Of a stretch of DNA of 9,716 nt, positions 1 through 5,984 are shown piece after piece. Numbering within the stretch: position 1 is the first letter of the stretch; every line of letters starts with the position of its first letter. The position numbers and the translations under genes are program-made. Location: NCBI GenBank assembly GCA_023301645.1, contig JALZUH010000078.1:1-9716 (forward strand), in the 5' to 3' direction. The notes beneath the pieces are model-generated. The model searched no databases. It had not been told where the DNA came from and was given only the letters and a program-made list of their open reading frames with translations. This stretch comes from Akkermansiaceae bacterium (lineage in GTDB: Bacteria; Verrucomicrobiota; Verrucomicrobiia; Verrucomicrobiales; Akkermansiaceae).

Positions 1-107
1 CTCCCATAGGCCCCGTTGCAATGACTAACTTCCCAAAAGCCTTCTTACGCATCCACGCTAAGATGGCTTTTTGGTGTCAACGCCTAACCCATAATAATAC
101 CCACTAA
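1..107 (+). CDS. 3' end of an unidentified gene, cut by the window edge
   Basis: An open frame runs from the left edge (first full codon at 3) to a TAA at 105-107 and gives a 34-residue tail beginning PIGPVAM and ending THNNTH. The stop shares its last A with the ATG of the next gene (TAATG), a classic sign of translational coupling, and this is the main reason to treat such a short stretch as coding. The tail has aromatic and basic residues (AFLRIHAKMAFWCQRL) that could be an amphipathic helix. I do not recognise the family. Coupling suggests its product works in the same process as the DUF2071 protein. It could still be a chance open frame, since only 102 coding bases are visible. Confidence 0.5.
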   Translation, partial: PIGPVAMTNFPKAFLRIHAKMAFWCQRLTHNNTH

Positions 108-853
108 TGATCAAAGAAGTTACCGGGAATATCGACCACCGACTATTGATCAATTACCGAATTGATCCAGAAATAGCACAGCAAGCACTCCCCCCTTATC
201 TAGAGCCTAAACTTGTTAACGGCTACGCAATTGGTGGGATATGTCAGGTTAGCTTGTCGAAAATGAGACCCAAGGGCGCCCCCGCTATACTTGGCACCAG
301 TAGCCATAATGCAGCTCACCGAATATCGGTCGTATCAGCAGAGGGTGAAGGCGTTTTCGTGCCGAGACGCGACACGAGCTCACTCACCAATGTGCTAGCA
401 GGCGGCAGAGTCTTTGCTGGACTATATCACCAAGCATTCTTCGATGTCAAAAAGTCAGCTCATCGTTACAAGGTAGAGATTTGCTCTGCCAAAAATAAGC
501 ACTCAGTATCTAAACTCATGCTGATCGATGCGGAGCTAAGTGATAGCTCAAATCCGACCAATTCACCTTCTTTCCTAAACGAATCATCGGCTTTTGCCAG
601 TCTCGATGAAATATCCGAATTCTTCCAAAACGGCAAAATGGGCTGGTCTATTAGGAGACAAGACAACGCACTCGACGCCATCGAGCTCTTCACCAAGAAT
701 TGGAACATGCAGCTACTCAAGGTAAACGAAGTGTATTCATCCTATTTCAGCGATGAGTCTATCTTCCCAAGAGGCTCTGTAGCGTTCGATTGTGCTACAG
801 TAATGACCAATATTGATCATTCATGGCTGTCGAAAGGTGTGAGCTTCTCCTAA
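107..853 (+). CDS. DUF2071 / YqjF-like protein (acetoacetate decarboxylase-like fold)
   Basis: The 248-residue product matches the DUF2071 (YqjF) pattern. An N-terminal block (about residues 10-35) has HRLLINYRIDPEIAQQALPP followed by LEPKLVNGYA, the usual 'NYRVPPELL..LLPPGLEP..dGrA' signature. MRPKGAP (53-59) follows, and then GTSSHNAAHRISV (63-75), where the family has its 'SsFnElnvRtYV' strand. VFVPRRDTSSLTNVLAGGRVFAGLYHQAFFDV (83-114) fits the next core strands. The family is related in fold to acetoacetate decarboxylase, but its reaction is not established, so no enzyme name is given. The protein should be cytoplasmic; no signal peptide is visible. The ATG at 107 overlaps the upstream stop (TAATG), so this start is well supported and expression is probably coupled. 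Of 11 arginine codons, 9 are AGA, AGG or CGA, against 5 of 28 in hisS, suggesting low expression or foreign origin. Confidence 0.8.
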   Translation: MIKEVTGNIDHRLLINYRIDPEIAQQALPPYLEPKLVNGYAIGGICQVSLSKMRPKGAPAILGTSSHNAAHRISVVSAEGEGVFVPRRDTSSLTNVLAGGRVFAGLYHQAFFDVKKSAHRYKVEICSAKNKHSVSKLMLIDAELSDSSNPTNSPSFLNESSAFASLDEISEFFQNGKMGWSIRRQDNALDAIELFTKNWNMQLLKVNEVYSSYFSDESIFPRGSVAFDCATVMTNIDHSWLSKGVSFS

Positions 854-873
854 AGCTGTAAATAAATCAAAAA

Positions 874-999
874 CGCCGAAAAGCCATAACTCCCTATAGG
901 ACAACACTCTTGTGAAAACTCACAGCTATATCTGTAAAAAAATGCACTTTTCTTACAGCGTTTACTTGACGTTTACTCGGTTTTATGGCTTTTTCTGCG
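874..999. repeat. Nested inverted repeats between the DUF2071 gene and tRNA-Arg
   Basis: Outer arms: AAAAGCCATAA (879-889) is a perfect 11-bp complement of TTATGGCTTTT (983-993). The arms extend outward with a bulge and a mismatch (874-878 with 995-999). Two inner palindromes sit inside: TGTGA-N4-TCACA (911-924), and a 27-bp dyad (932-958) with CTGTAA/TTACAG ends and 10 of 11 arm pairs matching. Alternative pairings also exist: AGCTGT (854-859) with ACAGCT (922-927), and CTGTAA (856-861) with TTACAG (953-958). It may be a terminator, a structured RNA, an operator region or a MITE remnant; no clear target duplication was seen. Confidence 0.55.
961..989 (+). promoter_or_regulatory. Candidate promoter of tRNA-Arg
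   Basis: TTTACT (961-966), 17 bp, then TATGGC (984-989) is a weak sigma70-like pair. It would start transcription near 996 and leave a leader of about 24 nt before the mature tRNA 5' end, with a GC-rich stretch (CTGCGCACGCC) just after the -10 as in stringently controlled promoters. A better -35 match, TTGACG (966-971), has no good -10 at normal spacing. The -10 lies inside the outer inverted-repeat arm. Confidence 0.25.
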
Positions 1000-1019
1000 C
1001 ACGCCGTAAGGCACCAAAT

Positions 1020-1096
1020 GCACCTGTAGCTCAATTGGATAGAGCATCTGACTACGAATCAGAAGGTTAGGGGTTCGACTCCCTTCAGGTGTACCA
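1020..1096 (+). tRNA. tRNA-Arg (anticodon ACG)
   Basis: A full cloverleaf can be drawn. The acceptor stem is GCACCTG (1020-1026) with CAGGTGT (1086-1092), with a G-U first pair. The D stem is GCTC/GAGC (1029-1032, 1042-1045). The anticodon stem is TCTGA/TCAGA (1047-1051, 1059-1063) around loop CTACGAA, with anticodon ACG at 1054-1056. A 5-nt variable loop and T stem AGGGG/CCCTT (1069-1073, 1081-1085) with loop TTCGACT follow. The discriminator is A1093 and CCA is encoded at 1094-1096. ACG, with A34 normally edited to inosine by TadA, reads CGU, CGC and CGA, the arginine codons favoured by hisS here. The gene stands alone. Confidence 0.97.
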
Positions 1097-1105
1097 TTTT
1101 TTTTT
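1097..1105 (+). terminator. T9 run directly after the tRNA CCA end
   Basis: Nine consecutive T residues follow the encoded CCA with no spacer. There is no separate GC-rich hairpin, but the T arm and acceptor stem of the tRNA precede the run and could act as the pausing structure. This is a tentative call. Confidence 0.35.
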
Positions 1106-1326
1106 AGTCCTTCTTATTTCTTTTCTTGGACTCCTCTCCTTTAATTGCTTGTCCTTAAGTATTTATCACTGTTTATGTGATTGGATGGAAGCTGCCAGTC
1201 GCCTCAGCTCTCGATACGGCTTCAGGCCATACTAGTGGCTATTATAAGCCCCTCTGTCTCTCCAGTCATTGACATCTTCGTCTAAGTGAGGATTGAGAAT
1301 CTAAGCGTCATCTTAATAGTTTATAA

Positions 1327-1351
1327 TCGTAGTAGTAACACTGCACTACGA
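1327..1351. repeat. Inverted repeat (hairpin)
   Basis: TCGTAGT (1327-1333) is the exact complement of ACTACGA (1345-1351) across an 11-nt loop. Inside the loop, AGT (1334-1336) can pair with ACT (1340-1342) around an AAC loop with a 2-nt bulge. There is no T run on either side, so it does not look like a terminator. Confidence 0.45.
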
Positions 1352-1544
1352 AACGTATCACCAGCTCTCTGCCTCAGAAAATCCTTCCGAGATGAGCTGA
1401 AAGAGCTCTAGGGTGAGGAATCTATGGTAACATTGTAAAAAGTGAATAGAGATAACTCACACCGCAACGCTTGATGAGAAGGAGCAGATGCATCGGATTG
1501 GTAGCCTTTACTATTCAAACAACGTAAAGCCATATGAGTAATAT

Positions 1545-1561
1545 TTAGGCTCACAGCCTAA
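1545..1561. repeat. Perfect 7-bp inverted repeat with 3-nt loop
   Basis: TTAGGCT (1545-1551), CAC, then AGCCTAA (1555-1561) forms a tight hairpin. No T tract follows on either strand. A weaker pair, CTTTAC/GTAAAG, lies just upstream between about 1505 and 1528. Confidence 0.5.
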
Positions 1562-1675
1562 CTCAAGATCGACATGGGTTATTCCTACACGCAATTGGCC
1601 TACACGAAAAAAAGTGGACCATTTAGGCATGTCTAAAAGTCTATCAGGTGTGGCTAACATGTGAGATAATCAACT

Positions 1676-1702
1676 CCCCCCCCCAAATCTTCAATTGAAG
1701 AT
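1676..1702. repeat. C9 tract next to a perfect 16-bp palindrome
   Basis: Nine Cs (1676-1684) and two bases precede ATCTTCAATTGAAGAT (1687-1702), a perfect palindrome with no loop. The palindrome could be a protein-binding site. The homopolymer is a possible slippage site but lies outside any recognised gene. Confidence 0.55.
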
Positions 1703-1831
1703 CCTCTCCCATGAACGAGGAAATATCTCCAACAACATAGAATTAACACTGTGCCCTAACATATAGATCGTGTGAATGTGGCTGGCAGACCTTGCGCAAA
1801 AAGCGACGACAAAGACTAGCCAAGATTCGTT

Positions 1832-2404
1832 CTATAGCGGTGTATATGCACCACCATCAATTGCTAGCTCATCTACACCTGATGGTATCCAGTTTTTATT
1901 AAGGGGCGTGATTTGACCGCCACCATTTCCGTTACGCTCTAATTGAACATAGCTATTGGCGAGCTTTAAGATTTGCTCAGGAGTGACTTCACCACTGAAT
2001 GAATGAGCTACAGAACCATTGCGGTAAAACCTCACCATAGATGATACCTCACCTATTGCTAAACGTCTCACCAGATCGGCATTGCGACTAGTTGCGACCT
2101 TGCACAGAAGGACCTCAGAAGGTAATTTTCTAACAGCGCTCTCAAACTCGCGCGCTTTCGACATAGCGTCAGTGGAAAACTCATCGTAGAAAACAACAAT
2201 GACAACACGACTTTTCGAACTGACGGCCTCGTCAAACTCGTCAGCATTAACATTCCTAATCTCAGCACGATCACTAGCGCTAGATAGCTCTTTCACATTC
2301 GAAAACATGGATTCCATAGAAAAAACAACGGAGTCTCTTAAGTCCTTAGACCTAGTAAGAAATAAGGCCGAAATAACGAGGCTTATATAAAAGATAGTTC
2401 TCAT
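1832..2404 (-). CDS. Membrane-anchored thioredoxin-fold protein without active-site cysteines
   Basis: The 190-residue product starts with a short hydrophobic segment (FYISLVISALFLT, about 5-17) preceded by Arg2, suggesting a signal anchor and a periplasmic domain. Residues about 50-153 follow the thioredoxin plan: VVIVVFYDEF (67-76), a central helix, EVLLCKVATSRN (97-108), VRFYRNGSVAHSFSGEV (124-140) and a C-terminal helix. Aligned with the canonical WCGPC site, both cysteines are replaced (Ser77 and Ala80 in FSTDA), and the cis-proline before the usual 'PTL' strand is Ser121. Thiol-disulfide exchange is therefore unlikely; a binding or chaperone-like role is inferred. A glycine-rich linker (159-163) leads to a tail of about 27 residues. 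The ATG at 2404 has only weak AAGAAG purines upstream. Half of its 14 arginine codons are AGA or AGG, so it resembles the DUF2071 gene rather than hisS. Confidence 0.75.
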   Translation of the reverse strand: MRTIFYISLVISALFLTRSKDLRDSVVFSMESMFSNVKELSSASDRAEIRNVNADEFDEAVSSKSRVVIVVFYDEFSTDAMSKAREFESAVRKLPSEVLLCKVATSRNADLVRRLAIGEVSSMVRFYRNGSVAHSFSGEVTPEQILKLANSYVQLERNGNGGGQITPLNKNWIPSGVDELAIDGGAYTPL

Positions 2405-2483
2405 AGGTGAAATTCTTCTTTGTTGTTGAGGTCTAGTTTGGGAGCGGGTTTAGACTTTCAGGGGGGTTACTCATCTCAAAAAG

Positions 2484-2511
2484 GCTATAGAGACGATTTA
2501 TTGGCAGTAAA
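2484..2511 (-). promoter_or_regulatory. Candidate promoter of the thioredoxin-like gene
   Basis: On the minus strand TTTACT (2511-2506), 16 bp, then TATAGC (2489-2484) matches four of six consensus bases at each box. It would give a leader of roughly 75 nt. No other support was seen. Confidence 0.25.
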
Positions 2512-2532
2512 TCTCCTGCTAAAAAATATAGC

Positions 2533-2587
2533 AAATCCCCCCTCTGGTGGCAACCCTGTTTTACAATTTGTTTAAGTCCCCCTTCTG
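2533..2587 (+). repeat. Two C-rich direct repeats upstream of hisS
   Basis: AAATCCCCCCTCTG (2533-2546) and AAGTCCCCCTTCTG (2574-2587) differ at two positions and start 41 bp apart. A related run, CAGGGGGGTTA (2459-2469), is in the opposite orientation. They lie in the 294-bp divergent spacer between the thioredoxin-like gene and hisS, so they could be regulator sites. The spacer also holds a small hairpin (TGCTA/TAGCA, 2517-2533) and a 7-bp tandem repeat, TACTGCT twice (2618-2631), overlapping a TATACT hexamer (2616-2621) that has no good -35 partner. No T-box antiterminator is evident. Confidence 0.4.
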
Positions 2588-2698
2588 TAAACCATCAAAA
2601 ACTCGCCGTAACCTGTATACTGCTTACTGCTATACGTTGGGCCGCTAATCAGCATTTCGCTTGATATTTAGCTCTATCCATGACAATTCCTAAATTTC

Positions 2699-3985
2699 AT
2701 GGCTGATAAGCGATTCCAATCACTCCCTGGTTTCAGGGATTTCACCCCACGCGACTGCGCAATTCGCAACTACTTATTCTCTGTTTGGAGAGGTGTTGCC
2801 CATCGCTATGGGTTTGTGGAATACGAAGCCCCTATCGTTGAATCTACTGAGCTTTACCTGAAGAAGTCAGGTGGCGAGCTCACCACTCAGCTCTTCCGCT
2901 TTCAGGACCAAGGTGAGCGCGACATCACGCTCCGCCCAGAGCTTACCGCCTCACTTGCTCGTATCGTAGGTGCTAATCAGCGTGAATACGCCAAGCCTCT
3001 AAAGTGGTTTGAAATAGGGCCATGCTTCCGCTATGAGAAACCTCAAAAAGGTCGTGGTCGTGAATTCATCCAATTCAATGCCGATATCATAGGTGAGTCA
3101 GATGCGGCTGCCGATGCCGAGCTCATCGCCTTATCTATAGATACGATGCTCTCTCTTGGGTTTGGTAAAGAGGACTTCATCATCCGTGCTTCTGATCGCC
3201 AGAGCTGGCTAACATTCTGTGAAACCCACGAAATCTCCGACCCCGCTGAGTTCCTCCCGATCATTGACCGTATAGAGAAGCTCAAGCCCGAAGCTCTAGC
3301 TGAGCAGCTTGCAGGCTTCAATGTCACCCTAGAGCAAGTAAAGGAGTTTATAGGTAAGCCTGAAAACGCCTCTCCTGCTTTTGTCGCTATTAAGGAAAAT
3401 CTCACGGCTCGAGGCCTAGGAGACTACCTAGAGCTCGACCTTACGATCGTTCGAGGCTTGGCATACTACACAGGTGCTGTTTTCGAAATCTTTGATGTAA
3501 AGCGCTCCATGCGTGCTGTCGCTGGAGGTGGTCGCTATGACGGCCTGCTAAAAACACTCTCCAATGGCGCTACTGACCTCCCTGCAACGGGTTTTGCCAT
3601 GGGTGACATGGTGATTCGTAACTTCATCGAAGAAACTCCTAATGCCCTACTCGAAATGGAAGCTTGGCTCGCGCGCAATCCTGCCTGTGATGTCTATGTT
3701 GTTGTTGCCGATGAGCAAAAGCGTAATGACGCCCTCGGAGTGATCGCCCAGCTACGCACAGCGGGCATTTCTACAGATTACCAAATGACCAAGCTTAATA
3801 TCGGCAAGCAGTTCAAAAAAGCCGAGCAGTCAGGTGGCCGCTTCGCTCTTGTTATTGGAAGTGAGTTCCCAGAAATGCAGCTCAAGATCCTCTCCTCTCG
3901 CACAGAGGCGACCCTACAAGCCGAGAATCTCGTCGAGTCACTCCAAGAGCACATCAACTCACCAGACGGCCCGCTTATTGCCTAA
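2699..3985 (+). CDS. hisS: Histidyl-tRNA synthetase
   Basis: HisRS charges tRNA-His with histidine using ATP in the cytoplasm. The 428-residue length is normal. The class II core starts with PGFRDFTP (10-17), followed by TLRPELTAS (77-85) and motif 2 (FEIGPCFRYE, 104-113, to REFIQFNADI, 121-130). The two histidine signature motifs are intact: VRGLAYYTG (251-259) and AGGGRYDGL (275-283). The anticodon-binding domain fills about 329-420 (DVYVVVADE onwards). One oddity: motif 3 reads GFAMGDMVI (298-306) where most HisRS have GFAMGLERL, so the usual motif 3 arginine is missing. I believe similar 'GDxV' forms occur in some other bacteria, but this is from memory. The HisRS-like regulator HisZ is less likely because both histidine motifs and the C-terminal domain are present. 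The ATG at 2699 has no Shine-Dalgarno sequence. aspS follows 75 bp downstream. Confidence 0.96.
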   Translation: MADKRFQSLPGFRDFTPRDCAIRNYLFSVWRGVAHRYGFVEYEAPIVESTELYLKKSGGELTTQLFRFQDQGERDITLRPELTASLARIVGANQREYAKPLKWFEIGPCFRYEKPQKGRGREFIQFNADIIGESDAAADAELIALSIDTMLSLGFGKEDFIIRASDRQSWLTFCETHEISDPAEFLPIIDRIEKLKPEALAEQLAGFNVTLEQVKEFIGKPENASPAFVAIKENLTARGLGDYLELDLTIVRGLAYYTGAVFEIFDVKRSMRAVAGGGRYDGLLKTLSNGATDLPATGFAMGDMVIRNFIEETPNALLEMEAWLARNPACDVYVVVADEQKRNDALGVIAQLRTAGISTDYQMTKLNIGKQFKKAEQSGGRFALVIGSEFPEMQLKILSSRTEATLQAENLVESLQEHINSPDGPLIA

Positions 3986-4013
3986 TACCCCTCCCTATAT
4001 TCCTCCTATTACC

Positions 4014-4052
4014 TAACTACATATTAGTTACCTAAACGCCCTTATTTAGAAT
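4014..4052 (+). promoter_or_regulatory. Small hairpin and -10-like box before aspS
   Basis: The 75-bp hisS-aspS spacer contains TAACTA/TAGTTA (4014-4019, 4025-4030; 5-nt loop), too weak and AT-rich to be a terminator. It also contains TAGAAT (4047-4052), a five-of-six -10 match ending 8 nt before the aspS ATG. No convincing -35 was found. aspS is probably co-transcribed with hisS and may have an extra, possibly leaderless, start. Confidence 0.25.
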
Positions 4053-4060
4053 AAACAATC

Positions 4061-5893
4061 ATGAGAACACATCACTGTAACCAACTCCGTAACGACCACA
4101 TCGGCGAAACCGTAACCCTCATCGGCTGGGTTAATTCTAACCGAGATCATGGTGGAGTAGCATTTATCGATCTTCGCGACCGTGAGGGACTCACTCAGGT
4201 CGTCTTCCGTCCTGAGCATGATGCCGAGGCTGCAGAGCTCGCCAAGTCACTCCGCAGTGAAGATGTAATTCAGATCACAGGAGCCGTCGAAGAGCGCCCA
4301 GAAGTCGATGGAAAAAGCACCAAAAATAAAGACATGCCTACAGGTGCTATCGAAGTATCAGCAAGCAAGCTTACCATCGTCAATAAATCAGAAGTCCTCC
4401 CCTTCCAGCTTGATAAGGAGCTTTCAAATGAAGACCTTCGCATGAAGTATCGCTTCCTCGATCTTCGCCGTGAGCGCATGACGAAAAACCTACGCACACG
4501 CCACCGCATCACACAGTCGACTCGTAACTTCCTCGATGCTGACGGCTTCTGTGAAATCGAAACACCTATTCTTTCCAAGTCCACGCCTGAAGGTGCTCGT
4601 GACTTCCTCGTGCCATCACGCATGCAGCCGGGTAGCTTCTACGCACTACCACAGGCACCTCAGCAGTATAAGCAGTTACTTATGTGTGGTGGTATTGAGA
4701 AATACTTCCAGATCGCTCGCTGTTTCCGCGATGAAGACCTTCGTGCTGACCGCCAGCCAGAATTCACCCAGATTGATGTCGAGACCTCATTTGTCGATCA
4801 GGACGACATGCTCGGGCTTGTAGAAGGTCTTCTTGGTAAGGTATTCAAAGACACACTCGATGCTGATATCCCTGCATCATTTGATCGCATGACCTACAAT
4901 GACGCGATGAATACATACGGATCGGATAAGCCGGACCGCCGCTTCGGATATCACCTCACCGAGCTCACTGAAGACCTAAAAGACTGTGAATTCCGCGTCT
5001 TCTCAGGTGCAGTAGCCGCAGGTGGCGTCGTCAAGGCGATCAATGCCAAAGGCTTTGCTGGTGCCACTCAGGGACAGATTGAGAAACTTACCCAAACAGC
5101 TATCGAAGCTGGTTCAAAGGGGCTTGCATACATTCAGGTGCGTGACGAAGAACGCTCAACATGGCGCTCACCTTTCGTAAAGCGTCTCTCTGATACTGAG
5201 GTAGAGGCACTACGTGAGAAGCTCGACATCGAGCCAGGAGACCTCATTCTCTTTGGTGCAGGTGAGTGGGATTCAGTATGTGAAGTTCTCGGACGCATCC
5301 GTCTCGAGTGTGCTAATCTCCAAGAAGTGCTAAAGGACAATAACGAGCTTAACTTCCTCTGGGTCACTGAATTCCCCCTTCTTGGATATGATGAAGAGGA
5401 AGACAAGTGGAATGCCGTGCACCACCCCTTCACCCGACCTATCGCAGAAGATGAGGCGAAGCTTATCGCCGCAACGACAGCTCAGCTAGACGACGAGAGC
5501 AAGCGCTACTCAGGACTACGAGCACAAGCATATGATGTCGTGCTTAATGGCTACGAACTCGGTGGAGGTTCCATTCGAATCCACGAATCTGACTTGCAGA
5601 GCTCGATGTTTACCGCACTCGGAGTCACGGAAGAAGAGAAAGTCAGCATGTTTGGCCATATTCTAGACGCCTTCAAGTTCGGTGCTCCGCCACATGGTGG
5701 AGTTGCCCTTGGTCTTGATCGTCTCGCTATGCTTATCTGTGGTGAACAGTCTATCCGTGAAGTGATCGCCTTTCCGAAGAACAACAAAGGGCTAGACATC
5801 ATGTCAGCTTCGCCAGCTAAGGTAGACTCCACTCAGCTCAGAGATCTCAGAATCCAGAGCACGGTGAAGGAAAAGCCTGCTGAGGAAGTATAG
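4061..5893 (+). CDS. aspS: Aspartyl-tRNA synthetase, bacterial type (probably non-discriminating)
   Basis: AspRS attaches aspartate to tRNA-Asp. The 610 residues carry the full bacterial layout. An N-terminal OB-fold anticodon domain spans about 1-110 (LIGWVNSNRDHGGVAFIDLR). The class II catalytic core has FLDLRRERM (132-140), TPEGARDFLVPSR (175-187) and motif 2 (FRDEDLRADRQPEFTQID, 222-239). The GAD insertion spans about 295-420, and motif 3 is GVALGLDRLAML (547-558). His30 in RDHGG corresponds to the histidine reported for non-discriminating AspRS such as that of Pseudomonas aeruginosa; E. coli has leucine. If so, the enzyme would also make Asp-tRNA-Asn for conversion by GatCAB, which is not in this window. 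The second reported position, around 81-82, is less clear (EV). The ATG at 4061 lacks a Shine-Dalgarno sequence but gives the expected MRTHHCNQLR start. A strong terminator follows the gene. Confidence 0.97.
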   Translation: MRTHHCNQLRNDHIGETVTLIGWVNSNRDHGGVAFIDLRDREGLTQVVFRPEHDAEAAELAKSLRSEDVIQITGAVEERPEVDGKSTKNKDMPTGAIEVSASKLTIVNKSEVLPFQLDKELSNEDLRMKYRFLDLRRERMTKNLRTRHRITQSTRNFLDADGFCEIETPILSKSTPEGARDFLVPSRMQPGSFYALPQAPQQYKQLLMCGGIEKYFQIARCFRDEDLRADRQPEFTQIDVETSFVDQDDMLGLVEGLLGKVFKDTLDADIPASFDRMTYNDAMNTYGSDKPDRRFGYHLTELTEDLKDCEFRVFSGAVAAGGVVKAINAKGFAGATQGQIEKLTQTAIEAGSKGLAYIQVRDEERSTWRSPFVKRLSDTEVEALREKLDIEPGDLILFGAGEWDSVCEVLGRIRLECANLQEVLKDNNELNFLWVTEFPLLGYDEEEDKWNAVHHPFTRPIAEDEAKLIAATTAQLDDESKRYSGLRAQAYDVVLNGYELGGGSIRIHESDLQSSMFTALGVTEEEKVSMFGHILDAFKFGAPPHGGVALGLDRLAMLICGEQSIREVIAFPKNNKGLDIMSASPAKVDSTQLRDLRIQSTVKEKPAEEV

Positions 5894-5923
5894 GTGAAAC
5901 AAATTTAACGACTCATTCAAGTC

Positions 5924-5960
5924 ATCCGGCTATCACTCAGTGTGGTAGTCGGATTTTTTT
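5924..5960 (+). terminator. Rho-independent terminator of hisS-aspS
   Basis: A 13-bp stem, ATCCGGCTATCAC (5924-5936) with GTGGTAGTCGGAT (5942-5954), contains two G-U pairs and a 5-nt loop, and leads into seven Ts (5954-5960). It lies 30 bp after the aspS stop. The convergent hemF gene ends at 5985. On the minus strand the hairpin has no T tail, so it is probably one-directional. Confidence 0.93.
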
Positions 5961-5984
5961 GATCCTTTTTTAGGAAGGAAAAAA

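Larger units (their letters stand above)
1097..1831. other. Non-coding stretch of about 735 bp after tRNA-Arg
   Basis: No convincing gene was found on either strand; frames are broken often by stops, for example around 1261-1340 on both strands. I did not recognise 6S RNA, tmRNA, RNase P or SRP RNA in it. It holds several perfect short inverted repeats, a C9 tract beside a palindrome, a CCTACACG direct repeat (1584-1591 and 1599-1606) and a possible insertion-sequence end near 1599-1660, described separately. Its position on the 3' side of a tRNA gene and its broken frames fit decayed accessory DNA; an unrecognised structured RNA is the alternative. Confidence 0.5.

Noticed and set aside
911..924. 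CRP-like TGTGA...TCACA site
   Set aside because: The half-sites are 4 bp apart rather than the 6 bp of the CRP consensus, and no known regulated promoter is next to it. Kept only as a palindrome.
1643..1650. TCAGGTGT matching the tRNA-Arg 3' end, possible attachment repeat
   Set aside because: Only 8 bp match, and the match fails at the next base, so chance is a good explanation.
2533..2560. T-box-like GGTGGCAACC upstream of hisS
   Set aside because: It lacks the T-box core sequence, a specifier stem and a terminator, and the likely lineage does not use T boxes.
3043..3405. Long opposite-strand open frames inside hisS, aspS and the M48 gene
   Set aside because: They are low-complexity Ser/Arg-rich or acidic shadow frames of clearly coding genes.
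5961..5984. Terminator for hemF on the minus strand near TCCTT/AAGGA
   Set aside because: The stem is only 5 bp, and on the minus strand it is followed by A residues, not T.
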